Shown here: piece after piece, positions 18,478 to 26,507 of the stretch | How positions within the stretch are numbered: position 1 is the first letter of the stretch | Layout: each line of letters begins with the position of its first letter | DNA from: G965276675 sp965276675 | Lineage (GTDB): Bacteria; Acidobacteriota; Terriglobia; Terriglobales; Acidobacteriaceae | DNA: 64,000 nt | Assembly (NCBI GenBank): GCA_965276675.1 | Contig: OZ255624.1 | Coordinates: 2,790,001 to 2,854,000, forward strand | Direction of reading: 5' to 3' | Program-made: the position numbers and the translations under genes | The notes under the pieces: generated by a model | The model's input: only the letters and a program-made list of their open reading frames with translations | Told to the model about the DNA's origin: nothing | Database searches by the model: none

Positions 18478-19320
18478 TCATGCTTCCACCTCCCAGGAGA
18501 CGCCATCCAGGAAACCGCGCAGAATCTTGCCTACGCACTTGGGCCGCTCGTACGGCGCATAGTGACCGGTCTCACTGAGCAGATGAAACTGCGCGTCTGC
18601 TATCGCGCTCGCGAGCTCCTGCATCTCCTCGGGAGTTGAGGAGGTGTCTAGTGCACCGGCCAGCACCGCCGTTGGCACCCGGATACTCGCCGCTGTCCCG
18701 AGCGAGTCCGGCCGCAATGCGAGCCCGCGCTGGGTCGCCATCACGGCCTCTGGCGTCATCCGTTCCATCATGGCGCGCAGCCGGATCAGGATCGCCGGAT
18801 CCTCCGCAACACTCGGCTCTCCCACCAAGGTCGCGAGCATGACGTCGAAGAAACCCGCAGTCCCCCGCGCCTCGATCTCCGCGTTCCACCGCTCGCGATT
18901 GAGCCGGTTCGCCGCGGTATCGCCCTGCGGCTTGCCGCAACAGAACGCCAGCGCCGTCACCCGCTCCGGCACCTGCCGCCATATCTCGTAGAGAACATAG
19001 CTGCCGATCGAGCAGCCCCCAAACGCTGCGCGTTCGATCCCCAGCACGTCGAGCAAGCGCAACACATCCCCTGCCAGCTGCTCGACAGTGAGCACCGCCG
19101 GGCTACCCTGCTCCGGACATGCCAGCTCCACTCTACCCAGCTCTGACTGCCCATGCCCGCGCAAGTCCGGCAGCAGCACGCGGTACTTCGGCGCCAGCCA
19201 CTCCCGCGCCACCGGAAGCCAGAAGCCGTGGTCGACAGGTGTGGGGTGCAGCAGCATAACCGCTGGCCCGCTGCCTACTTCGTCATAAAAGAGTTGCGTG
19301 CCGTCCGCTTGATACTTCAT
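18478..19320 (-). CDS. Alpha/beta-fold hydrolase
   Basis: 280 residues from ATG 19320 (an in-frame ATG at 19332 adds four residues). Classic alpha/beta hydrolase elements: oxyanion region VMLLHPTPVDHGFW, acid-turn start LLPDLRGHGQS, nucleophile Ser104 in FGGCSIGSYVLYE, an Asp on VLAGALDTSSTPEE and the catalytic His in SETGHYAPYERP. The nucleophile elbow is G-C-S-I-G. Substrate unknown; esters or 3-oxoadipate enol-lactone are typical for this group. It is followed by lysA on the same strand 138 bp away and preceded by a PspC protein. No regulatory clue. Confidence 0.85.
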   Translation of the reverse strand: MKYQADGTQLFYDEVGSGPAVMLLHPTPVDHGFWLPVAREWLAPKYRVLLPDLRGHGQSELGRVELACPEQGSPAVLTVEQLAGDVLRLLDVLGIERAAFGGCSIGSYVLYEIWRQVPERVTALAFCCGKPQGDTAANRLNRERWNAEIEARGTAGFFDVMLATLVGEPSVAEDPAILIRLRAMMERMTPEAVMATQRGLALRPDSLGTAASIRVPTAVLAGALDTSSTPEEMQELASAIADAQFHLLSETGHYAPYERPKCVGKILRGFLDGVSWEVEA

Positions 19321-19363
19321 GCAATATGCCACCGCGACAGTGATTTGATCGTCGCCATGAATC

Positions 19364-19714
19364 TCAGGACTGCGGGGGCGGCCGATACTGCGTGGCTACG
19401 GGATAGGTCACCGGCTCTTCTGGCGCGACCGCCCATACGACGGCATACGCGACCAGCCCAATGCCGCTGACAAACGCGAGCAGCACGAAGATGACCCGGA
19501 CCAGCATCGGATCCCAGCCATACAGGTTGGCGATTCCCTGGCAGACGCCCGCGATCTTGCGCCCAGCACGCGGACGCACCAGCTTCCGCTGAGCCGCCGA
19601 TGGAGGCACCTGCGTTCCGCCAGAGAATGCGCCCCCGGTCGCCTGACCACAGTTTTGGCAGTGGCGCACTCCAGACGCCAAGGGCTGCCCACAGTTGCTG
19701 CAAAACGATGCCAT
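19364..19714 (-). CDS. PspC-domain membrane protein with N-terminal zinc ribbon
   Basis: 116 residues. A double-CxxC zinc ribbon occupies the N-terminus (Cys5, Cys8, Cys19, Cys22: FCSNCGQ then HCQNCGQ). A PspC domain follows: RAGRKIAGVCQGIANLYG, then WDPMLVRVIFVLLAFVSGIG with one or two transmembrane segments (VIFVLLAFVSGIGLVAYAVVW). PspC proteins sense envelope stress or act as stress-responsive membrane components. The zinc-ribbon plus PspC combination is common in small bacterial proteins. It precedes the hydrolase gene by 43 bp on the same strand, so the two may be co-transcribed. Confidence 0.88.
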   Translation of the reverse strand: MASFCSNCGQPLASGVRHCQNCGQATGGAFSGGTQVPPSAAQRKLVRPRAGRKIAGVCQGIANLYGWDPMLVRVIFVLLAFVSGIGLVAYAVVWAVAPEEPVTYPVATQYRPPPQS

Positions 19715-19948
19715 ATTTACGCTCCAATTAAATTCGTGACGTGGTCCGTAGAACCTATTGCTTAGGATGGCTCGATCTACCCACGAAGAGTGGCTTTGTC
19801 ATAGGCAATATGCTCTCAGAAGAATTCTGCGTTGTCTCCCGCTCCAGCATATCGATTTTTTGTTCGCCCATTTACCCGTCCTGAACCAGCGGACACGACG
19901 ATGTTTTAGCTGTGACCAGTACACGCGTCCCGTCCTTTTCCCAGCACC

Positions 19949-21190
19949 CTACCCTTTGTAAGGAGACTTCATATACTTCTTCGCGTCGTCGGCTTGCGCG
20001 GAACCGGGACTCTCATTCAGCACTGCCTCGTACTGCTGCACCGCCTTCTCGCGCTGGTGCAGCAGGTCGTACTCCATGCCTAATCCCAACTGCGCGCGCC
20101 GCTTCAGGTCCGGGCTGATGCTGGGCTGCGCCACTGCTCCCCGGAAGGCGGCAGCAGCAGCAGCGGACTGCCCCTGACCGCGCAGCGTCTCCGCCAAGCC
20201 GAACCATGCCATCTCCATGTGCGCGTTGGGAAAGTAGCCCGGCTTCTTCGCCTGCTGCAGCAGAGCACGATAGCCCGCAATCGCCTGGTTGGCATCCCCC
20301 GCGTCCTTGCGCAGGTTCGCCTCTTCTAGCCAGAAGAGGAAGTCGTGCGGGTACTGGTCTTTTAGCGATTGCGCAACTGCCGCCGCCTGGTCATACTTCC
20401 CCTCCCGCCGCAGGAAGAGCGCCAATGCTGTACGTGCTTCCACCGAAGTGATCACGCCGCGCTGCCCCGCATCGCGCAACATCGCAATGCCCTTTTGTTT
20501 ATCTCCGTGAATGCCAGCGACCCCAGCAAAGAGCTTAAAAGCTCGGGGCAGCGATCCCACAACATACTGGTGGATGCCCACCACCAGCTCGGCATCCACG
20601 TAGTTCGGATCCAGTCCCAGCACCTTGTCATCGTCGCCCCGGGCCTGCAGCGCCAAGCGCAGCGCCGCCACATAGCTGTGCTGCACCAGGGCGATGTAGG
20701 TCGCCTTCAGGCTTTTGGCCCAGGCACGGGCAAAAAGCGCATCCGCGTCTTTCGAATTATCGACAAGGCGGTCATTCGCCAACCCGATGGCCTTCTCCGA
20801 CAGCATGTTGACGTCACTGGAAATCGCCTTGTCCTCAGCCACGGGATGCTTGTTGCTCAAGAATCCGTCATGCGCGTACAGTGTCGTATCTAGCAGATCG
20901 AGCGCATACAGATTGCGAAAGATCGTGGCATCGAGCACGTAATCCACGGCGATCGGATCGTTCGGATGTTCAGCTTCGATCTTCTGGAATCGCTGAATAG
21001 CGCCGTCGTAGTCCAGGTTGTAGAAGTGCGCGAACGCTGTCTCGACCGCGCCACTGCGGTTCAGGGGATTTGTGGTAATGCCCTGCACCGTGGAAGTAGC
21101 TCCGTACACAACTGAGGTCATGAAAAGAACAGCCGATATTAAGACAGAACAACAGCAAGTTCTTGCGCGCGTTGACATTCCATACACCAT
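19949..21190 (-). CDS. Exported tetratricopeptide-repeat protein
   Basis: About 413 residues from ATG 21190, or 409 from ATG 21178; the choice rests on the hydrophobic signal-like segment RTCCCSVLISAVLFMTSVVYG right after these codons. The body is alpha-helical with several TPR-like repeats: AFAHFYNLDYDGAIQRFQKI, KYDQAAAVAQSLKDQYP, DANQAIAGYRALLQQA and KAVQQYEAVLNESPGSAQ. Such proteins act as scaffolds for assembly of envelope complexes. A Cys triplet (CCC) lies in the signal region; one could be a lipidation site, but the lipobox is not clear. Neighbours give no functional hint. Confidence 0.75.
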   Translation of the reverse strand: MVYGMSTRARTCCCSVLISAVLFMTSVVYGATSTVQGITTNPLNRSGAVETAFAHFYNLDYDGAIQRFQKIEAEHPNDPIAVDYVLDATIFRNLYALDLLDTTLYAHDGFLSNKHPVAEDKAISSDVNMLSEKAIGLANDRLVDNSKDADALFARAWAKSLKATYIALVQHSYVAALRLALQARGDDDKVLGLDPNYVDAELVVGIHQYVVGSLPRAFKLFAGVAGIHGDKQKGIAMLRDAGQRGVITSVEARTALALFLRREGKYDQAAAVAQSLKDQYPHDFLFWLEEANLRKDAGDANQAIAGYRALLQQAKKPGYFPNAHMEMAWFGLAETLRGQGQSAAAAAAFRGAVAQPSISPDLKRRAQLGLGMEYDLLHQREKAVQQYEAVLNESPGSAQADDAKKYMKSPYKG

Positions 21191-21533
21191 AAAGTGTGAC
21201 AGTGCTACTGGGATCATTTCCAAGGTAAATGTAGACCGGCGAACAGAGGTGAACGTGGCCGAGCGGGTTCTTCGTGCCAGTCGCAGTAACCCTGAAATGG
21301 TTAGACGTGAAAGGACGCACAAGTTTGTTTATGCTGCTTCTTCCAGGAAACATCGTCAAGTGGCCAAATATTGCAGCCCCCCAGACAAACCGGGCGCAGA
21401 CAAACCGGGAGCGGCTCCATTCTGAGAGTTGGGCGGCTGGCCCCATCCTTTGTGAGCTTTGTTCGTTCAAAGTAGGTGGCAGCAAAGTAGGTGGCAACTC
21501 TGCCCATGGAGCGAATCCCCAAGGAATGACCAG
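21191..21533. other. Intergenic region between divergent genes
   Basis: Divergent promoter region for the TPR gene and the next small gene. It contains a short direct repeat (AAAGTAGGTGGCA twice, near 21467-21495). No gene is recognised. Confidence 0.4.
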
Positions 21534-21995
21534 ATGACCCGCCACGAGATCATTCGCCACGTTGTCATGCAGGCGCACAAAAACGGTTTTGAGTTTCGCA
21601 CGTGGTTCAAGCTTCACGTCGATCCTGAGTGGACGACCTTTGAAGCAGCCATCGCACTGCTCAGCGACCGGCGCCGCTTTTACATCCTGCTCTTCTCGCA
21701 CGAGTTCGCCGAGTCGTTCTGGAAGGCTGGCGTGCAGGTGCAATTCATGGTTCCCGCCGTCAGCTACACCCGGCGCGACAACCAGGGCAACATCATCACC
21801 GTCCATCGCAAAGCATTCACCCGCCGCACGCTCAAAGCGGACTCCTGGCGCTACCACCTGCGCGAGATGGCCGACTCCCCTCAGCCACTCAAGTACATCC
21901 GCCGCTTCATTGTGCTGGCGGAAGACCTGCAATCGCAGTTGCTTCCCGAGACCGGAGATACCAGCGCGGAAGCACCGCCCAGCCAGGTGTGGTGA
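21534..21995 (+). CDS. Conserved hypothetical protein
   Basis: 153 residues from ATG 21534. Charged and aromatic, with no signal peptide or membrane segment. A predicted mixed alpha/beta layout is suggested by alternating segments such as RRRFYILLFSHEF and VQVQFMVPAVSYTRRDNQGN. I do not recognise a family. An in-frame upstream extension to 21459 is present but Trp/Ser/Gln-rich and looks non-coding. It lies alone between the TPR gene (divergent) and thiD (convergent). No motif suggests a catalytic role. Confidence 0.6.
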   Translation: MTRHEIIRHVVMQAHKNGFEFRTWFKLHVDPEWTTFEAAIALLSDRRRFYILLFSHEFAESFWKAGVQVQFMVPAVSYTRRDNQGNIITVHRKAFTRRTLKADSWRYHLREMADSPQPLKYIRRFIVLAEDLQSQLLPETGDTSAEAPPSQVW

Positions 21996-22100
21996 CGCTT
22001 TAGGGAATAGGGTGTAGGGAGTAAAAAGCCAAGAATTGGATTCTGAGCCATACCCTCTAACCTGTCTGAAAGCGCCACACCTACTCCCTTTTTTCTATCC

Positions 22101-23012
22101 CTACTTTTGCAGCCGGAACAGATGATGCATCGGGCCATGCCCCTGGCCGACTGGGTACGCCGACCTCAACGCCACTGTAACGAACGCCTTGGCATTCGCC
22201 ACCGCACCCGTTGCGGTAAAACCGGCGATCAGCTCTGCTACGAGCGCGGCGGAAAAGGCGCAGCCGGTACCATGCGTCGCGGCCGTCTTCACCAGCTCAC
22301 CTGAGATCCACTTCCCTGCCTCGCCCGAGTTGGCGTTGCAAAAGGCACCCTCTCCTGGCAGCAGGAAGTCATCCGGCCGTTCCAGATCGCCGCCCGTGAC
22401 TACCACGTTCAGCTTCGGATTCCCTTGTGCCGCCGCCATCTCCTGCAAGCGCTGGGCCGCCGCCGGAACCTCGGCGCGCCCGGGGATCGCAAGACCGGTA
22501 AGCACCCCAAGTTCGTCACGATTCGGTGTGATCCAGCCCAGGATGCCTAGCATACGGTCGCGGAGAAAAGCCACTCCCCCGTCGTCCAGCAGCCGTTTGC
22601 CAGAGGAGGAGCAGATCACCGGGTCGAGCACGATGCAGGACCGTGGAGTCCCCGCTCGCTCCAGAAAACTGTGCACCTCGCTGGCAACAGAGAGTGTGCC
22701 CAGCATGCCAATCTTTACGCCGGCAAACGGCATGTCCTCGGCGAGGCAGTCGAGTGTCTTCCGCACCAGCTCTGCCCGGACCGGCTCCACTGCCCGGACC
22801 CCGAGCGTCGACTGCACCGTCAGCGCCGTGATGCATGCCACCCCATAGACCCCGTGCGCCGCAAAGGTCTTCAGGTCCGCCGTGACCCCGGCACCGCTCG
22901 ATGGATCGAACCCGGCGATGGTCAGCGCGACTGGAACTCTGCCCGGCTCATGCTGCCCGCCATTAGCCACCTCTTCCCCCTGCCTCGCCGTCGTCTGTTC
23001 TTCAGCCTTCAC
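22101..23012 (-). CDS. thiD: Hydroxymethylpyrimidine/phosphomethylpyrimidine kinase
   Basis: 303 residues. ThiD phosphorylates hydroxymethylpyrimidine and its monophosphate in thiamine synthesis. Motifs: ALTIAGFDPSSGAGVTADLK at residues 29-48, HGVYGVACITALTVQST, ITPNRDELGVLTG, VVVTGGDLE and a C-terminal HGTGCAFSAALVAELIAG (anion hole with catalytic Asp replaced by the Cys-Ala context GTGCAFS as in ThiD-type ribokinases). The N-terminal ~27 residues are poorly conserved, so the start could be later. No other thiamine gene and no TPP-riboswitch-like sequence is seen upstream. It is divergent from rlpA. Confidence 0.92.
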   Translation of the reverse strand: MKAEEQTTARQGEEVANGGQHEPGRVPVALTIAGFDPSSGAGVTADLKTFAAHGVYGVACITALTVQSTLGVRAVEPVRAELVRKTLDCLAEDMPFAGVKIGMLGTLSVASEVHSFLERAGTPRSCIVLDPVICSSSGKRLLDDGGVAFLRDRMLGILGWITPNRDELGVLTGLAIPGRAEVPAAAQRLQEMAAAQGNPKLNVVVTGGDLERPDDFLLPGEGAFCNANSGEAGKWISGELVKTAATHGTGCAFSAALVAELIAGFTATGAVANAKAFVTVALRSAYPVGQGHGPMHHLFRLQK

Positions 23013-23200
23013 CCAGTCTCCCCCTCAGCTCGATCTGGTGCTCATCAGGTTTCAGAACGTTAGATGACGCGGCGCCGGTCCACCAAAATCGCACGGGGAA
23101 TCACATAGCAGGCGAGGTATGTACGATTTTCACCAGTGGCCTACCACAGGCGAATGCGCTTGGCAAGCGAATACAAACGTCAAGAGAATCCATGCTTTGT

Positions 23201-23229
23201 TTGACTTAGGTACATACCATCCCTACAAT
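23201..23229 (+). promoter_or_regulatory. Sigma-70-type promoter for the rlpA-like gene
   Basis: TTGACT (23201-23206), a 17-bp spacer and TACAAT (23224-23229) lie immediately upstream of the start codon at 23245. The transcript would start about 8-10 bases before ATG, giving an almost leaderless mRNA without a Shine-Dalgarno site. Confidence 0.65.
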
Positions 23230-23244
23230 TCTCTCTAGCCGACT

Positions 23245-23781
23245 ATGAATCTAATCGCAAGGAATACGATTCCATCGCTACGATTTCCGATAGTTGCGGG
23301 TGCCGCCCTCGCCGCCGCGCTGCTTCTCTCTCACATCCACACTCAGGCTCCCGTCGCGCACCCTAGCACCGTTGCTGAAACCAAACCAGCCGCCGCTAAG
23401 GGAGCGCGCCTCCACTGGTACCAGTTTGGGCGAGCTTCCTGGTACGGGCCTGGCTTTCAAGGTCAGACCACGGCCAGCGGTGAGGCCTTTGACCAGAATG
23501 ATCTCACCTGCGCGCATCGCAATCTTCCCTTGGGAGCGCTGGTCCGCGTGACCAACCTGAACAATCACCGTTCCGTACTGGTGCGGGTCAATGATCGCGG
23601 CCCGGTCCCTGAATCGCGCGTCGTGGACCTCTCCTATGCCGCCGCCCAGAGACTTGGCTTCAGCGTTCGCGGCATTGCCAAGGTCCGGCTTGATCTCATC
23701 TCCAGAAAACCCAGTCGCGCTGAGCTCGCCGAGCTTACCTATCCCCGGTTCACTGACCACGAAACTGCTGCTGCCCGCTAG
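23245..23781 (+). CDS. rlpA: RlpA-like septal lytic transglycosylase (DPBB domain)
   Basis: 178 residues. An N-terminal hydrophobic signal segment (IVAGAALAAALLLSHIH) is followed by a double-psi beta-barrel domain: FGRASWYGPGFQGQTTASGE, DLTCAHRNLPLGALVRVTNL, then VLVRVNDRGPVPESRVVDLS and AAAQRLG. These are the standard RlpA segments, including the acidic catalytic Asp in VNDRGP and the Glu/Ser of TASGE. Family role: cleavage of peptidoglycan strands lacking stem peptides, at septa. No SPOR domain is present, unlike Pseudomonas RlpA. The start is well supported by the promoter placement at 23201-23229. Confidence 0.88.
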   Translation: MNLIARNTIPSLRFPIVAGAALAAALLLSHIHTQAPVAHPSTVAETKPAAAKGARLHWYQFGRASWYGPGFQGQTTASGEAFDQNDLTCAHRNLPLGALVRVTNLNNHRSVLVRVNDRGPVPESRVVDLSYAAAQRLGFSVRGIAKVRLDLISRKPSRAELAELTYPRFTDHETAAAR

Positions 23782-23879
23782 CTTAGCCGGTGAGCCGCCA
23801 ATTCGTTGCATTCTTGTCATCTTGAGCGCAGCCGAAGGCGGAGTCGAAAGATCTGCTTCATCGGTAGAATCTGGGCAGG

Positions 23880-24602
23880 ATGCTTACTGCGAACTTCCCC
23901 GAACCTCTATCCCCGCGTGACCGGCTGATCGTCGCGCTTGATTTCCCTTCCCCCAAGCAAGCCTTTGAACTTGTAGTGCGTTTGGAAGGATCGGTTCGCT
24001 GGTTTAAGGTGGGTCTGGAGCTTTATCTCGCCGCCGGGGGCGCCGTTGTCACCGAGCTGAAGCGGCTCGGCTTTTCCGTCTTCCTCGATCTGAAACTCTA
24101 CGACATTCCCAACACGGTAGCCGGGGCGGTCCGGTCCGTGTCGCGCCTGGGTGCCGACCTGCTTACTATGCACGCTTCCGGAGGGCCGGCCATGCTGAAA
24201 GCGGCGGCCGAGGCAGCGTTGAGCACCCCCGGCGCCCCACAACTCCTGGCCGTCACCGTCCTTACCAGCATGGACGCAGATGAGCTGGCAGCAATCGGTG
24301 TGAACGTCGCACCCGGCGAGCAGGTCCTGCGCCTGGGCAAACTCGCATTGGAGGCCGGGATACACGGCCTGGTCTGCTCCCCGCAGGAGGCAGCATCGCT
24401 GCGCGCCGTACTCGGCCCCGCTCCCCTGCTGGTTACCCCTGGAATCCGCCCCGCCGGCGCCACTATCGGCGACCAGAAACGCATCGCCACCCCCGCGGCA
24501 GCACTCCAGGCCGGCGCCAGCTATCTGGTAGTCGGCCGGCCTATCACAGCAGCCGAAGACCCCCGCGCAGCAGCGCAAGCCATTTTGGAGGAAATCTCAT
24601 AG
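23880..24602 (+). CDS. pyrF: Orotidine 5'-phosphate decarboxylase
   Basis: 240 residues. Catalyses OMP to UMP, the last step of de novo pyrimidine synthesis. Active-site signature: LIVALDFPSP (Asp21), WFKVGLELYL (Lys43), FLDLKLYDIPNTV (Asp70, Lys72 and Asp75, the Asp-Lys-Asp network) and TPGIRPAGATIGDQKR (phosphate-binding loop), with GRPITAAEDP near the end. Of the type I (DLKLYDIPNTV) class. It follows rlpA by 98 bp, which contains no obvious terminator. No other pyrimidine genes nearby. Confidence 0.95.
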   Translation: MLTANFPEPLSPRDRLIVALDFPSPKQAFELVVRLEGSVRWFKVGLELYLAAGGAVVTELKRLGFSVFLDLKLYDIPNTVAGAVRSVSRLGADLLTMHASGGPAMLKAAAEAALSTPGAPQLLAVTVLTSMDADELAAIGVNVAPGEQVLRLGKLALEAGIHGLVCSPQEAASLRAVLGPAPLLVTPGIRPAGATIGDQKRIATPAAALQAGASYLVVGRPITAAEDPRAAAQAILEEIS

Positions 24603-24650
24603 AGAGTCGCCGCAGCCTTTCAACGAGGCGTGTAGAAGCCCCGATGAGGC

Positions 24651-25475
24651 CTACTTGCGAGTGGCCGTGACTTGCAGGTATTCGTTGCGGATCAGGATGT
24701 GGTTGGCGGAGTCGGGAGCGGCGTTGGCGGTGGCCCAAAGGGATTCGAGATCGGCTGCTAAGGCGAGCTGGCCGGCTGCATCGAGGCGGCTGAAGGCGAC
24801 CTGCGTAGGGCCGAAGTATTTGCGGAAGAAGGCGACGGCTCCGGCGGGGCTGGTGGGAAGATCGAAGTCAATGGGAATGAGCTCGGTTTGGATATGTGCG
24901 AAATCATGAGCGAGGCGCTCGCGAACCGTGGCTTCGTCGCCCCAAAGGACTGGAGGCGCGATGCCCGGCGGTGGTGGGACGTGGCGACCTCCGACTTTGA
25001 ACATTTGGCCGGAAAAGCTGGCGGGATTCCAATTGGCCATGGCGAGTAGACCGCCAGGCTTCAGCACGCGGGCTAGCTCGGCAGCGACGAGCTCGGGGCG
25101 AGGGGCGAACATGGCGCCGAACATTGTGACCACAACGTCGAAGGAGGCGTCGGCATAGGGGAGCTGCTCGGCATCGCCTTCATCAAAGGTACACGTAAGA
25201 TCTTCGACGGCGGCACGTTCGCGGGCTTGGACGAGGAGGTTGGTAGCAATGTCGACGCCGGTGACGACGGCGCCTTGACGAGCGAGTGGAATGGCTAGGT
25301 TGCCGGTGCCGCAGGCGACGTCCAGCACGTGCACGCCAGACGGGATGGCGAGGCGGGTGACAAAGGCCTCGGCACCTGCAGCGACAGTCTTCGCGACGAC
25401 GCCGAAGTCACCGGCCATCCAGGTGGCGCGCATGGAGTCTTTGATCTGCTGGATAGGAGGCCCGGAAGTATTCAT
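24651..25475 (-). CDS. SAM-dependent methyltransferase
   Basis: 274 residues from ATG 25475, which has a plausible ribosome site (GGAGGACACGC just upstream). Rossmann-type class I methyltransferase: motif I VLDVACGTGNLAIPLA, motif II VTGVDIATNLLVQAR, DLTCTFDEGDAEQLPY and FDVVVTMFGAMFAPRPE (motif IV). It is UbiE/Methyltransf_11-like, so the substrate may be a quinone or small molecule; not determinable. A longer in-frame N-terminal extension to 25598 has no good support. Neighbours: pyrF ends 48 bp downstream on the opposite strand. Confidence 0.85.
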   Translation of the reverse strand: MNTSGPPIQQIKDSMRATWMAGDFGVVAKTVAAGAEAFVTRLAIPSGVHVLDVACGTGNLAIPLARQGAVVTGVDIATNLLVQARERAAVEDLTCTFDEGDAEQLPYADASFDVVVTMFGAMFAPRPELVAAELARVLKPGGLLAMANWNPASFSGQMFKVGGRHVPPPPGIAPPVLWGDEATVRERLAHDFAHIQTELIPIDFDLPTSPAGAVAFFRKYFGPTQVAFSRLDAAGQLALAADLESLWATANAAPDSANHILIRNEYLQVTATRK

Positions 25476-25714
25476 GCGTGTCCTCCGCTTCACAATGTAA
25501 CGAGATAAAGGTGCTTGAGCAGCAGGTGACGCGTCAAGCTTGGAATGCTCGGAGCGCGGGTGAAACTTGACTTCCGAATCTCCCCGGCTTCGTACCAATG
25601 GATCATCCCACCCGAGGTTGACATAATTCCCATCGCTCCAAAATGGAATGGACTTTCTTACCAGCCCTCAGAGAGATACCCTGATCCAAATCTGACCCCC
25701 TGCCAGGAGCTCCC

Positions 25715-26125
25715 ATGTCCAAAGATACAGGCCACAGTCGCAGAGCTTTACTGAGGCTAGCCGCACTCAGCCTCGTCGGCATGGCTAGTCCTTCCGCCCG
25801 AGCCAGGGATCAATCCCCACGCGAGGTGATTCAGCGGCCAGAGACGCCGGAGGAGGCTTTGGACCTCCTGGTGAAAGGCAACCAGCGCTTTATGGCGCAG
25901 AGCCTCATCTCGTTCAAGGAGGATCTGGACATTTTGAAGGCGCATACGGAGGACAAGCAGGAGCCCTTCGCCGCCGTCCTTTCCTGCGCCGATTCTCGCG
26001 TACCCGTGGAATTAGTCTTCGACCAGAGCATCGGCCATCTGTTCGTCGTTCGCGTAGGTCACGATGCTGGGAGAGTGAGCAGTATGAATACGCTTCGGAG
26101 AGCTGCCCAGTTAAAGCCAACTTGA
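25715..26125 (+). pseudogene. Truncated beta-carbonic anhydrase
   Basis: The first ~110 residues are a clear beta-class carbonic anhydrase: GNQRFMAQS, then AVLSCADSRVPVELVFDQS (first zinc Cys and Asp/Arg dyad) and LFVVRV. The N-terminus carries a twin-arginine-like export signal (SRRALLRLAALSLVGMA). After FVVRV the expected AGN segment and the second zinc motif (H-x2-C) are absent; instead 20 unrelated residues (GHDAGRVSSMNTLRRAAQ) end in a stop. The enzyme would lack two of three zinc ligands and about 110 residues. A 3' deletion is the simplest reading. Start is clear; the gene ends in unrelated DNA next to a small zinc-ribbon gene. Confidence 0.8.
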
Positions 26126-26154
26126 TCGGTCCATCTCAAGTCTGAGTCTCTCCC

Positions 26155-26334
26155 CTAAAGCTTTTCGTGGAACTCGCAAGCCGAGCAGGAGATATACACT
26201 CCACCCGGAGCGCCGCGCTCGCGGTCCTTCACACGCTTCACGATGCGGGTTGGCTTGCTGCACTTCGGACAATCCGTGCTCTTGCTGGTGTCCATCATCT
26301 TCTTGCGATCTGCTGTTTTGGCGATCTTGGCCAT
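26155..26334 (-). CDS. 59-residue zinc-ribbon protein
   Basis: A small gene of 59 residues on the minus strand, with GGAG placed about 9 bases before its ATG (26334). It begins MAKIAKTADRKK and carries two Cys pairs: CPKC at residues 22-25 and CSAC at 50-53, with Arg/Lys-rich spacing (VKRVKDRERGAPGG) between. This is a treble-clef or zinc-ribbon pattern seen in small bacterial nucleic-acid- or ribosome-associated proteins; no exact family is recognised. It is likely a real gene given the codon pattern, the ribosome site and both CxxC pairs. It lies convergent to the truncated carbonic anhydrase, stop to stop about 30 bp. Confidence 0.7.
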   Translation of the reverse strand: MAKIAKTADRKKMMDTSKSTDCPKCSKPTRIVKRVKDRERGAPGGVYISCSACEFHEKL

Positions 26335-26507
26335 CTGCTATGTCTCCTGAACAAGCTGGCACGCACGGAAGCGGCCGCCCAAAGTTGCGCGGTCATACAC
26401 ACTATTCTGGGATCGTGGTGAAGCAGCAGTGACGAGGAAGATCCAGAAGGGAGATAGGTCCGCTTCCAAAATTTTACACGAACTTACCCCATCCAAACGC
26501 GCTTGAC

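Noticed and set aside
22900..23244. TPP riboswitch upstream of thiD
   Set aside because: No CTGAGA-type core or fitting stem was found in the short space before the start codon.
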